A stretch of DNA of 25,742 bases from Entrophospora sp. SA101 (GCA_958430865.1 CAUDNR010000374.1:1714-27455), one strand, 5' to 3'. Positions 1-8,733 are shown, counted from the stretch's first letter. Translations and numbers: made by a program. The notes: a model not told the origin generated them from the letters alone.

Positions 1-550
1 CAAAAATTTTATTTTAGTAATGATCATCATTTTACACAAAATAAAATAAGCCAATCACAGGGAAAGCCCGCTATGTTCAGAAAACCATCATCATAATTTT
101 TTGCAAGTAATCAACAAACAATATATTACTAACAAAATTTACATCCTTCTAATTAAAAAAAGGCCAAGACAAAATAAGCAAACTCCGCATTTAAAACAAA
201 TCAGATAACGAATTGCATCAAGTGAAGAAAACAGATAAAGAAATTGATTATATGAATTATTTGAATTATTCATTTTATTTGTTTATTCAAATTATTCATT
301 TTACTTGAATTATTCATTTATTCGTTTATTCGTTTATTTGTTTATTAGAATTATTTGTTTATTTATTTTTTCAAGTAAAAATTTATTTGGGTATAATTTG
401 AATACAAACTCATAATGGTTGAGTCATGTGTTTTATAAGACCTTAACACCAAAGAATATCATTGCTATTTTGGGATTTGAATATTTGGCAATGCAGCGCA
501 CAGTACACCGAGTAATTTAAACCTTCGTGGACGATTAATCTACTGTAAGA
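1..550. other. Gene-free AT-rich left flank
   Basis: No credible coding frame. It holds a TTTATTTG/GAATTATTCATTT low-complexity tract at about 245-372 and, at 31-75, a motif whose inverted partner lies at 3421-3460 (listed separately). Between 410 and 550 there is only a short open stretch without recognisable motifs. Confidence 0.6.
31..75 (-). repeat. Dispersed motif, inverted partner of 3421-3460
   Basis: Read on the minus strand this contains CATAGCGGGCTTTC, then TGATTGGCTTATTT and an ATTTT-rich tail. The plus strand at 3421-3460 has CATGGCGGGCTTTC followed by TGATTGGCTAATTT. The two therefore form an imperfect inverted repeat about 3.3 kb apart. They could be unrelated insertions of one short repeat family, or the arms of a larger element. 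I see no target duplication that decides this. Confidence 0.5.
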
Positions 551-1138
551 TCAAAATTCGCATCTCACAATGAATCTCAATATTTTATTATACTAATATA
601 CCAACCAACAATGTTCATACAATTTCTTCTAATTCATTTATTATTTTATTAAATCGTAACAACAATTTCCGCGAATGTATATTTATGCTTCACTCTCAAA
701 ATTATCTTTCACTCGTTACACAATTCCTTATACTAAGAAATACTAAACAATATCTTCTTTTGATTTTTTGATTTTACGCTATATATCCTGGTCACGTTTC
801 TTGGTGGGTGCCCTTCTAGCCGTTTTCCTCTTTGCTACCAAGTCAGGTACGTCTCCAAAACTACCAAATAAAATTTATTAAATATTACCCACTAAAAGAA
901 AAGAGAGAAATAAAAAAATAATAAAAAAATAGAGACCAAATATAAAATATGAGAAAATGGTTATGCACAGAATTAGTATGTATTCTTTGTTAGAGATAGA
1001 TTTATTATCATTACGAAAATATAATATTCGAAGACAATAACAACAAGGACAAGGACAAGGACAAGGACAAGGTTGAGGACAGTGTTATTTATTGAACGAT
1101 CATCACCATGATTGATTAATTAATTGATTAAAGATTGT
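551..1138. repeat. Dispersed repeat, copy 1 (588 bp)
   Basis: It aligns in direct orientation with 4282-4837. The match starts at TCAAAATTCGCATCTCAC (TCGAAATCCGCGTCTCAC in copy 2) and ends at TTGATTAAAGATTGT in both. The right half (about 880-1138) is almost identical between copies, including five ACAAGG units at about 1044-1074. The left half is more diverged and copy 2 lacks about 30 bp near 595-625. There are no terminal inverted repeats or TG..CA ends, so the element class is unknown. A short coding exon lies on its minus strand. Confidence 0.8.
779..860 (-). CDS. Terminal coding exon carried by repeat copy 1
   Basis: On the minus strand a 3' splice site (TTTGGTAG) is followed by an open frame ending in TAG at 779-781. 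Its peptide begins FGDVPDLVAKRK and continues TARRAPTKKRD, a basic tail resembling a nuclear-localisation or disordered C-terminus. The same 82-nt frame exists in copy 2 (4478-4559). It differs at about five bases, three or four of them changing amino acids, so there is no clear sign of purifying selection. No upstream exon was found, so this is a fragment. The parent gene is not recognised. Confidence 0.35.
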
Positions 1139-1392
1139 TTGATCCAAGATATGATTATAGTAGACCGCATGATCGCTACGACCGACCACCAAGAAGTTAT
1201 GGTCGAGAGCCCTACTATGAGCGAGGAGGGTTTGATAGATCGTCATCGTATTATGATAGAGGAGGCTATGATAGGGGAGGATATGATAGGGGAGGATATG
1301 ATAGAGCATATGATAGAGGATATGATCGTGAGAGAAGATTACCACCACCTTCACGTTATGATCAATATCCAAGACCTCGTTCTCCATATTAA
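1139..1392 (+). CDS. C-terminal exon of RGG/YDR-rich RNA-binding-like protein
   Basis: The open frame is about 84 residues and ends in TAA at 1390-1392. It is dominated by Tyr-Asp-Arg-Gly-Gly units: YDRGG occurs three times in a row, followed by YDRAYDRGYDRE, after an Arg/Tyr/Pro-rich start (DPRYDYSRPHDRYDRPPRS). Such low-complexity RGG/RS-like tails are typical of the C-termini of RRM or SR-type splicing factors; the role is inferred from composition only. A 15-bp minisatellite (GGAGGATATGATAGG) at about 1261-1305 encodes the repeated units. No RRM lies upstream, where repeat copy 1 abuts the frame directly; the preceding TTAATTGATTAAAG could serve as a 3' splice site. Two overlapping frames are shadows. 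This may be a relic cut off from its gene. Confidence 0.45.
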
Positions 1393-3101
1393 TTAACCAA
1401 CTTTATATATATATATATAGGGAAATGACAATGGCAATTGAAATAATGCTATGCGCAATTATTATTTGATATAATAATAATAATAGTAATAATAACTTTT
1501 TTTTTTTAGTTTGGATCTATTTGATACACATATATACGTGTGTGTATATATATATATGGATGATAGTTTATTTTATTAATTAATTAGATCAAATTTTGTT
1601 AAATTTCGCCGTCCATTTTAGAGAAAAAAATCTTTATATTTTATTTTATTATTTTATATTACTTTTATTATATTTTAATTTTTTTTTTTTCAGGTTGTCA
1701 TTAACAACAAAAAAAAAAGAAACTCTCACCCAAAAAATATCTATTCATTAATTCATTCATCGATTTCATTCAATTATTCAGCAAAAAAATATTTTTTCAA
1801 ATTTTTAGCTTTCTTAAATATAATATATTGTTATTATTGATTATTATTACAGCAATTAAATCAACAATTATTTTTTAGAAAATTATTTAGAATAGATTAG
1901 AATAGTGATTGGTTAGTTCGAATGGTTAATTAGTAGTGATGATGCTTATACATCAACATATTATTACAACTGTTCTCAACTCACTAAACACAACAAAAAA
2001 AATAAAAAATCTCATCATTGGCAACATGTGTATGACAAAATAATCGTCTTTTTCAGTTTTCATTTTTTTTTTTAACAACATTACAAAAAAAAATTCATTA
2101 TTTTGATTTCACCCACATACTATATACGTGCATCCACATTCGTTCATTCAAATTCACCTACAAAAAAATTTCAAAGTCACATCCGCAAACATTCAATTCA
2201 TCCACCCACACATGCAATATTAATTAATTATTATTTTCAGCATTAATAACTTTAACAAAGTTTTTGGTTGGAGTTTTTCATTTTATTTTTATTTGATAAC
2301 TTTATAAAATTTGCGAATTCTTTTTATTTTCTTTTTCTTTTTTTTTTAGGATTGAAATTCAATAAGGTGATAACTTCCTTGCATATACAAAAAAAAAACT
2401 CATGATTATGATTTTCTATGTCACGGAATAATATCTGTAGCACAAAATGAAGATTTGTATAAAAATGCCACGGGAGTAGTAAAATAATCATAAAGATGCA
2501 GGGAAGAAAGGCGAGATTTTTTTATTTGAAGCAAAGAAAAGAGGGAGATCTGAAAAATTAAATGATTAAAGAAATTAAAGGTAAATAAATGGAACATTGA
2601 TTAGTATTGTTATTATTATTACTGATATTAAAAAAAAATAGATTTTGAATTAAATAAAAAGCGAAATTTAAAAATTTTCATCATCATATAAATTGTTTCT
2701 TCCATTAAAAGGATCTCAATAGATTCCTGAATAAGTCTCTATTCATGTTTTATTTAATATAATAGATTTTTAATAATCTATAAGACATCAAAACTCTTCT
2801 TTTGTCAGCTTGCTAAATATTTTTTTAATAGTCTGTCTTGCATGTGCTTATATGTAGAAAAATTTGGTTTAAAGATTTTGTGCTCTTGAAATCATTACTA
2901 TGATTACTTTCTAAGATATGTAATATATCTGTGCCAGCTAACACTACTCTTACCCATGATCATCTGAAATAAAATCAGCTAAAGTTATATTTTTGTCATG
3001 ATTTGACCTGATCACATTCACATTTAATACTAAAAATCCCAACCCACTTGCAAAAAATTTATTAGTTACATTTCTTCTGACTTAGGAACCATTTATAAAA
3101 T
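1393..3101. other. Gene-free AT-rich stretch, possible 3' UTR in part
   Basis: No coding frame can be supported. TA/TG microsatellites lie at about 1403-1420 and 1528-1558. There are three strong polypyrimidine-AG sites (near 1510, 1692 and 2350) that look like 3' splice acceptors. They would fit an intron-containing 3' UTR of the RGG exon, or chance in AT-rich DNA. Nothing recognisable is present at 2400-3100. Confidence 0.5.
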
Positions 3102-3360
3102 ATGGTCTAAACCATACATGTTGGCCAAAATTATTTCTGTTCATTGCCAAATTCAAAATGTCGAAATAGTTTTCATAGTAGCCAAAATTAATTTTAATAG
3201 TGGCCAAAATTATGTCAAAAATTATTTGAATTCTTTGATTCAACAGCCAAAACTCTGGGGTTTTTTTATGACCATTAATATAAGGAAAAGCCAGAATGTT
3301 GTCAAAACATTTGGCAAACGCAAAACCAATTTTGGCTAACATGTATGGCCTAAACTTCAT
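3102..3360. mobile_element. MITE-like element with about 31-bp imperfect TIRs
   Basis: The left end (3102-3132) and the reverse complement of the right end (3328-3360) share CCATACATGTTRGCCAAAATT, preceded by a less conserved TTTAG/TCTAA section. Inside, (G)GCCAAAATT recurs at about 3181 and 3203. At about 259 bp with no intact gene this is a non-autonomous inverted-repeat element. The overlapping frames on both strands are by-products of the symmetry. No target duplication is clear. Confidence 0.7.
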
Positions 3361-3420
3361 TTGATATCAAATAAATTTTTACAAAACCTATCAGTATATA
3401 CAATCTGTGCTTTGTATCAG

Positions 3421-3460
3421 CATGGCGGGCTTTCTATGATTGGCTAATTTCATTTTTACA
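3421..3460 (+). repeat. Dispersed motif, partner of 31-75
   Basis: CATGGCGGGCTTTC followed by TGATTGGCTAATTT and a T-rich tail. It is the plus-strand copy of the motif found in reverse at the left edge of the window. No coding content. Confidence 0.5.
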
Positions 3461-3567
3461 TTACGGTTTAAATTTAAATGAATTGAGTTATGAAGCCTTA
3501 AATAAAGATAAAAGATTGTTTAAAACTGCATCTACAGAAGAATCCAAAGAAATATTTTCTCTATCAT

Positions 3568-3968
3568 CTAATTACTTTCATCATCATCACCATCACTATT
3601 TTCTATAATTGAATTATCTTCAGAATTTAAACTATTTCGAAAAATGTTAGAATTGTCAATGGTACCTTTTGTTAAATATTCATTGCAATAAATGCATTGT
3701 CCTGAAAGATTTAACAAAAAGCATTCATAATGATGAATGACCACATTCCAAATTATAACCAAAGCTCACAGTTGTATAACTTTGCTGTTTCTGGCACTGC
3801 TCAAATAATTTTACTAGATTTTTTATATCATTTATATCCACAAGGTGTTTCAGAGACTAATTCCACGTCATTTTCAACATAATTAAGCTTATACCATAGC
3901 ATATTAAATTTTTTTTCTAGCCACATAGAAATGTTGTTCCAGGCCACATCAAAGAAACAGAAATATAT
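3568..3968 (-). pseudogene. Degraded RING-like zinc-binding protein gene
   Basis: Three consecutive minus-strand frames read as one broken protein. The first (3968 down to a TGA at 3828-3830) contains WNNISMWLEKKF and WYKLNYVENDVEL. The second, shifted, contains NLVKLFEQCQKQ and FGYNLECGHSS. The third (ending at 3568) contains HHYECFLLNLSGQCIYCNEYL and an acidic tail. The order C-x-H, H-x-E-C, C-x-x-C resembles a RING/treble-clef zinc site. The CTTTCAG before GQCIYC could be a real splice acceptor, so one break may be an intron. At least one in-frame stop and one frame change remain. Family assignment is tentative. Confidence 0.4.
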
Positions 3969-4279
3969 CTACTGAAAACTCTTCTTTGAATGATCAACAG
4001 GCCGTTGGAAACAACAATTCTATTAGTCAACCAGCTGGCGAAAATGTTAGTGAACGTATGGTATTTAATATTCTTTGGAAATCTGCTAGTAATGTAGTAA
4101 CTATAAGATGCAGAATCAATAAATTAAGTATTCCTAGTGCTGTCCTCAATAGCGGTGCAAATTTCTCTATAATGTCATTAAATATTGCTAAAAAATTGGG
4201 ACTTGATATAGATAGAAACAAAACCGCTTCTCTTGAAGGTATAGCTACTGAATCTGATACCATTGGGTGGGTATTTTGA
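3929..4279 (+). pseudogene. Retropepsin-like (Gag-Asp) retroelement fragment
   Basis: An open frame of about 117 codons without a clear ATG. After an Asn/Gln-rich linker comes CRINKLSIPSAVLNSGANFS, IMSLNIAKKLGLDID and GIATESDTIGW. This has the layout of a retropepsin (clan AA aspartic protease): hydrophobic-hydrophobic-D-S/T-G-A, then a helix and flap. Here the catalytic Asp is Asn (LNSGA), which should inactivate it. The frame stops at 4279, exactly where repeat copy 2 begins, so the 3' part of the element was displaced or lost. It is a relic of an LTR-type Gag-Pol element. No reverse transcriptase was found nearby. Confidence 0.6.
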
Positions 4280-4281
4280 GG

Positions 4282-4837
4282 TCGAAATCCGCGTCTCACA
4301 GTAAATCTCAATATTTTATTATTTGTTAATACAATTTCTTCCAATTTATTTATACTAAATCGCAACAATAATTTCTGTGAATGTATATTTATGCTTTACT
4401 CTCAAAACTATCTTTTACTATCATTAAACAATTTCTTATACTAAGAAATACTAAACAATATCTTTTTAGATTTTACGCTATGTATCCTGATTACGTTTCT
4501 TGGTGTGTGCCCTTCTAGCAGTTTTCCTCTTTGCTACCAAGTCAGGTACGTCTCCAAAACTACCAAATAAAATTTATTAAATATTACCCACTAAAAGAAA
4601 AGAGAGAAATAACAAAACTATAAAAAAATATAGACCAAATATACGATATGAGAAAATGGTTATGCACGGAATTAGTATGTATTCATTGTTAGAGATAGAT
4701 TTATTATCATTACGAAAATATAATATTCGAAGACAATAACAACAAGGACAAGGACAAGGACAAGGACAAGGTTGAGGACAGTGTTATTTATTGAACGATC
4801 ATCACCATGATTGATTAATTAATTGATTAAAGATTGT
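4282..4837. repeat. Dispersed repeat, copy 2 (556 bp)
   Basis: Direct-orientation partner of 551-1138, also with five ACAAGG units (about 4742-4772). Its left edge coincides with loss of the retropepsin reading frame, suggesting that it inserted into or recombined with that element. To the right of the shared end (AAGATTGT) the sequence is unrelated to the RGG exon that follows copy 1. Confidence 0.8.
4478..4559 (-). CDS. Terminal coding exon carried by repeat copy 2
   Basis: Counterpart of 779-860: the same acceptor and frame, ending in TAG at 4478-4480. The peptide runs FGDVPDLVAKRK then TARRAHTKKRN. It differs from copy 1 at Pro to His, Asp to Asn and Ile to Thr near the end. Because the frame moves with the repeat, it is probably part of the mobile or duplicated unit and not a host gene. 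No upstream exon is visible. Confidence 0.3.
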
Positions 4838-5338
4838 ACATGAAGTTGAGAAAATTACAACGTTATTTATACATGTTAAAGGTTCTATCTAGTTCTTCAA
4901 TTTCTTTGAAATTCTAATTAAATGTATTACCTGAACCTTCTGCGTAGAATTATTTTAAAGTTATTTCTAAAGTGATTCAATCATTTAAATTTTTTCGTTC
5001 AAACTAATCCAAGAATTAAAGGACTGTTACATTTAGAATGTTGGAATATTTATTTCTCCGTTGTTTGAGATATTTTTTGTAAGTCAATTATTTTATTGGT
5101 GATTGAAAAATTGGGCTGGTTTGAATATGAATACTTGATCAGTTTTCCGATTTTATTTGCTTACTGGTACATAAAATAGAAGGTAGTGGATTAGAACGGG
5201 GTTGGGAATCGTACACGTACACATACATGTATCGTATGTACGTACGTACGTATGAGCTTAAAAATTTTTTAGTACAATGTACGAACATATCATGTGATTA
5301 TGATCATTTTTATTGGTTGATCAAATGTAATATATATA
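4838..5338. other. Gene-free stretch with GTAC-rich palindromic tract
   Basis: No coding frame is supported. At about 5208-5253 a run of alternating purine-pyrimidine sequence (ACGTACACATACATGTAT then repeated GTAC/TACG) is strongly self-complementary and could form a cruciform. Otherwise the stretch is featureless. Confidence 0.5.
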
Positions 5339-5420
5339 CAGTCAGACCTCCATAAGTGCACCCCCCTTGGGACCGAGGGACACCGTGCATTTATGGAGGG
5401 TGTGCATTTATAGAGAGAAG
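5339..5420. repeat. Tigger/pogo-type terminal inverted repeat
   Basis: Begins CAGTCAGACCTCCATAAGTG immediately after TA (5337-5338), the usual pogo/Tigger target. It continues through a C-run and then a second GTGCATTTATGGAGG / GTGCATTTATAGAG pair. It lies just beyond the C-terminal end of the minus-strand transposase (5511), as expected for the 3' end of that element. The same terminal motif occurs in reverse at 23770-23837. Confidence 0.75.
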
Positions 5421-5510
5421 CAATTTCATTGGTTGCACGTGTTACACGATTTTTTTTAAAAAAAATATATATATTAATAAATATATTTATATTTAAAAAT
5501 TTAATTAATA

Positions 5511-6522
5511 TCAAAAATAACTATCCATTGTAGTTTGTTTTGATGAATTTACTCTTTTTACATTGATATATCTTTCGATTTTATTAACCAATTTTATTTG
5601 TTCACTAGCATTTTCTTGCTGTAATAAAAATGCATGTACAGTTTCAAGACTTTTTAATGCTTCCTCATGGCTTATTGTTGGTTGTTCATCATCCGGAAAA
5701 TATAAAAAAATTTTACACATGTCAATTGTAAGTTTAATAATAAAAAAGTGTAAAACTTACGTCAGCACTGTAAGATTTACACAATATTACGTCGGCATCG
5801 TAAAATTTATGCAAGTTTACGCTAAATTAATTTCCTGATGATTGCTATCATCATCTTCATCAAAATCATCATCAAGTATATTCATATTATTTTTATATAT
5901 TTCTGCAAGTTCTTCAATAATTTTATTGTCCTCTGGAACCTCATAGACAATATTTTCTTCAGGGATATTCAAAAATTCATCAACTTGAATTTATCAAATA
6001 GGTTAAGGGTGGCGAGTATTTCTGAAAGTTCATTCAATGTTGAGTCATCTGTTGTTCTAATATTATCAGACATATTTGATAATTCTGCATTAATACCAGC
6101 TGGAAGGATGTTGGTGTGTCTCCAACAGTTACAAAGAGTTTCAGGTGTGATTTCTTCCCAACTTTTTATTACAAATCTTATTGCCTGCAATATATTCATT
6201 TTTAAATCTTCTATTTTCTCACCTTTTTCAATTTCATCTAGCAACCATCTTTAAAAAAATCATGTAAATACTCAAAAATTAAAACAATAATCATAAGACA
6301 AAAAATAAGTACATACTTGACATGATGATGTCTATAATGCCTTTTAAATGACATAATTATTCCTGCATCCATTGGTTGGAGTTTTGAAGTGGTATTTGGA
6401 GGTAGGAAAAGAACATTGACATGTGAAAGTGCCAAACCACCTATTTTATGGCTTGGACAATTATCAAGTAGCAACAAAACATGCTGACCATTGTATTTTT
6501 GAAGTGGCCTTTCAAAACTAGT
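5511..6522 (-). pseudogene. Tigger/CENP-B-type DDE transposase, 3' half, broken
   Basis: A DDE_1-superfamily transposase. Exon 1 (6522-6317) gives FERPLQKYNGQHVLLLLDN, CPSHK, LPPNTTSKLQPMDAGI and FKRHYR. These hold the second catalytic Asp (LLLDN) and the third acidic residue (QPMD). A 68-bp GTATGT..AAAG intron (6249-6316) joins HHVK to WLLDEIEKGE in exon 2, which continues to about 5970 with ITPETLCNCWRHTNILP. There a one-base frameshift leads to FLNIPEENIVYEVPEDN and an acidic stretch. An insertion (about 5700-5832) separates the final part, EALKSLETVHAFLLQQEN to KQTTMDSYF, stop at 5511-5513. The N-terminal HTH domains and first catalytic Asp are missing: the frame meets TAA at 6523-6525 and no match continues beyond. 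The 5339 terminal repeat belongs to it. Confidence 0.85.
5700..5832. mobile_element. Small insertion inside the Tigger transposase
   Basis: About 130 bp interrupting the transposase frame between the acidic stretch and the ISHEEALK region. It contains two near-tandem units of about 30 bp (TTACGTCAGCACTGTAAGAT at about 5757 and TTACGTCGGCATCGTAAAAT at about 5788). There are also complementary arms GTAAGTTT/AAACTTAC (5728-5735, 5753-5760) and TTTTACAC/GTGTAAAA. This fits a tiny structured MITE or insertion debris. Exact ends and target duplication are not resolvable by eye. Confidence 0.45.
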
Positions 6523-6774
6523 TTAGATATTATTAAAAATCTCTTCGAAACTAATTTTGAAAAAGGAGGAGTTTATGCTCTCTATGACGACATTTTTTAT
6601 AAATGAACATTAAATAAACCACATAACCGAACTTCTCATTTCAATTTTTTTTATTATTATTAATTCTCAAAGTACAAAAATACATATAGCTCAAAAATTT
6701 CATTAAAAATAAGATTATACAAATAGCCATTATAAAATTGAGTTATATCTATTTTTTGTAAATTTTTGAATAAA

Positions 6775-7413
6775 TTACATGTTTTGATTATTCAGATCCA
6801 TTGTATTATTAATTGTATCTCTGCATCTTAACCAAATGAAATCTTGTCCCAACTCAACATATTGTTGTTCCAATTCAACATATTGTCGTTCCAATTCAAC
6901 ATATTGTTGATTCATCGTCATAACACGATTTCTAATCATCAACAATCGATCAGGAATTCTTAAAACTAAAGGAACACTATTAATACCGTGATGAATATTG
7001 GACGAAACAATATTTAAATTTAGGTTATCATTATAAATTGTAGGCAATGATGTGAGCGAGTTGTAAAATAATGGTTGTTGCTGTTGTTGTTGAGATAAAG
7101 CTTGAGTCACCATCATATTGTCATTGTTGTTGCTATTTTGATTATATTGCCCATAATTTTGAATTTGTTGGTAGACATGTTGAACTTGCTGAATTTGTTG
7201 TTGTTGATCAAGATTTTGAACTTGCTGATTGATATTTTGTTGAATTGGTTGGATTCGTTGGCCTTGATTTTGCTGTTGTTGAAAAAGATGTTGATTGGAA
7301 TTTTGAATTAATTGGGTTTGTTGGTCTTTATTTTGTTGCTGGAAAAAATTTTGATTAAAATTTTGAATGGGTTGGATTGGTTGGTCTAGGTTTTCTTGTT
7401 GTAGAATATTCAT
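6775..7413 (-). CDS. Gln/Asn-rich prion-like protein with short coiled coil
   Basis: A complete single-exon frame of 212 residues, ATG at 7411-7413 and TAA at 6775-6777. Residues about 1-115 are a Gln/Asn-rich low-complexity domain. It is built partly from units of about 21 residues (for example QNFNQNFFQQQNKDQQ, then QNSNQHLFQQQQNQGQ, then QQNINQQVQNLDQQQQ) and ends in a run of six Gln. Residues about 120-160 are less biased (PLVLRIPDRLLMIRNRV). Residues about 168-190 hold three exact heptads, QQYVELE/RQYVELE/QQYVELG, a short coiled coil encoded by a 21-bp tandem repeat at about 6848-6912. The tail is Asn-rich. There is no signal peptide, TM segment or known enzyme motif. Such architecture suits a self-associating regulator or RNP-type protein, but the function is unknown. 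The plus-strand Leu-rich frame here is a shadow. Confidence 0.7.
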   Translation of the reverse strand: MNILQQENLDQPIQPIQNFNQNFFQQQNKDQQTQLIQNSNQHLFQQQQNQGQRIQPIQQNINQQVQNLDQQQQIQQVQHVYQQIQNYGQYNQNSNNNDNMMVTQALSQQQQQQPLFYNSLTSLPTIYNDNLNLNIVSSNIHHGINSVPLVLRIPDRLLMIRNRVMTMNQQYVELERQYVELEQQYVELGQDFIWLRCRDTINNTMDLNNQNM

Positions 7414-7490
7414 TTTGTAATTAGACTTAATTTTGATTTTTTTAATTTTATTTTATTGCAAGAATTAGTGGGATTATTGGAAAAAACCGC

Positions 7491-7508
7491 CGGATTTTAT
7501 ATTTAATC
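7491..7508 (-). promoter_or_regulatory. TATA-like element upstream of Q/N-rich gene
   Basis: The minus strand reads GATTAAATATAAAATCCG about 80-95 bp upstream of the 7413 start codon. The position and the ATATAAAA core suit a TATA box, but background AT content makes chance likely. Confidence 0.25.
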
Positions 7509-8007
7509 AAGGAAAATGTAAATTCTCAAAATATTCTTGAGTTACTATTTATTATACACTAAAAAAAAAAAATATTCCGTAGGAACAATTTTTTCACCTT
7601 ACTCAAATTTCTTTTGATTGTACCAAGATTGGTTTTCGGAAATATTTTGGAGTGTAGAAAGTGTTTCAGCAATGATGAATATTAATATTTCCAGCATGTG
7701 TAAAAGCCGAATAGAAATATACGACAAAAGCAATGAGTGAAAGCATAAAATTCAAATTTAATTATACGAGCCTTCATCAAAAAGAAACAAAAACAAAAAT
7801 TTTAAACATTTTTTTTACATCATAAATCATGTTGTTTAATTGGATACTTCTTTTTGATATAAAGTTGCTTATAATAAGCATATTGGGGCTATTTGCTATA
7901 TTTGATCAATTTAGTAGAAATTGCAGCTTCTTTATTATTGTGGTTCCACGACTTTCTTCGGAACATATAGAATCATCTGTAGTGTTCCTGACCATAATTA
8001 TAACTTC
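7509..8007. other. Gene-free interval
   Basis: No supportable gene. Short frames here lack motifs. The plus-strand frame at 7829-8017 is hydrophobic by composition only and runs into the foldback repeats. Confidence 0.4.
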
Positions 8008-8560
8008 ATACTTGTAATTATTCCGGACACTTGTAATTATTTTTAGATGCTCATGATTATTTTGGATACTTGTAATTATTTTGAATGTCATTATTTCAGA
8101 TATTTGTATAAACTCTAACAAACTATTATTAATTTTTTCTTGTTATTAATTGATAAAGTTTCTTTTTGGACACTATCAATTTGATCGTTCATTTCAAGCT
8201 ATATATCATCATACAAATCAAAAAAATCACCATCATTTTTTATCAGGTGTAAGAATATTATGTATATAATTGAAGTATTAGGATAATTTTCTGCAAATTC
8301 CATTTGGGTTTTGAAAGAATTACTTTTTAAATGATAACAAATATTTTAATAGTTGTAAAAATATATGTTATCTTTATTATCTTTGAAAAATGTTTGCTAT
8401 ATATTAGGATAAGTTACAAATAAAGTTTCGATAATCATTCATGAATTGTTACAATATTATATTAACAAATGTTTGAAATGATTATATTCAAAATAAATAC
8501 AAGTATCCAAAATAAATACAAATATCCAAAAATAATTACGAGTATCCAAAATAATTAGGA
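8008..8560. mobile_element. Foldback element with repeat-array arms
   Basis: The left arm (about 8008-8112) consists of about five degenerate units of 20 bp around TTTGGATACTTGTAATTATT. The right arm (about 8461-8560) carries the same units in reverse (AAGTATCCAAAATAAATACA and relatives). The reverse complement of the right arm matches the left over TTATTTTGGATACTTGTAAT, a TTATTTTGAAT block and a CATTTCA/ATTTGT block. About 345 bp separate the arms. Arms made of tandem subrepeats are the hallmark of foldback elements. The minus-strand frame at 7906-8121 is translated repeat and not a gene. Confidence 0.6.
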
Positions 8561-8629
8561 AATAAATTAATATCCTTGAATAAATTGATTTTCGAACATT
8601 TGTAAAAAATTTGATTTTCGGTTAGGAAA

Positions 8630-8733
8630 CTAATCATCTGATAATTCTTGATCTTTTCCTGATTGTATCCACTCGTTATCTAAATTCCACGATTCCAGGT
8701 TTTTGGACAATATTTCCAAGATGCTAATTAGCC
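8630..8733 (-). CDS. Possible terminal coding exon, unknown protein
   Basis: On the minus strand a T-rich tract ending TTATCCAAG is followed by an open frame of 33 residues ending in TAG at 8630-8632. The peptide has LISILEILSKNLESWNLD then NEWIQSGKDQELSDD. The balanced composition (Trp, Leu heptads, acidic end) looks coding. The upstream exon is not certain: the exon-like frame at 9094-9162 is on the same strand, but its phase does not match this acceptor directly. No family recognised. Confidence 0.35.

Noticed and set aside
1103..1396. Overlapping minus-strand and second plus-strand frames
   Set aside because: Both are repeat translations of the minisatellite. The YDRGG frame has the only recognisable protein composition.
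551..4837. LTR retrotransposon with 551-1138 and 4282-4837 as LTRs around the retropepsin
   Set aside because: The copies lack TG..CA ends and a visible target duplication, differ unevenly, and copy 2 cuts into the retropepsin frame. No reverse transcriptase or integrase lies between them.
5563..6254. Plus-strand frames of 91 and 138 codons
   Set aside because: Antisense of the Tigger transposase, whose catalytic motifs identify the true strand.
6511..6606. Plus-strand open frame with protein-like sequence (DIIKNLFETNFEKGG)
   Set aside because: It overlaps the 5' limit of the minus-strand transposase and is most simply an antisense reading of transposon sequence; no start, splice site or family.
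7102..7311. Leu/Ile-rich plus-strand frame
   Set aside because: Antisense of the CAA/AAT-rich Q/N gene; the hydrophobic composition is a codon shadow.
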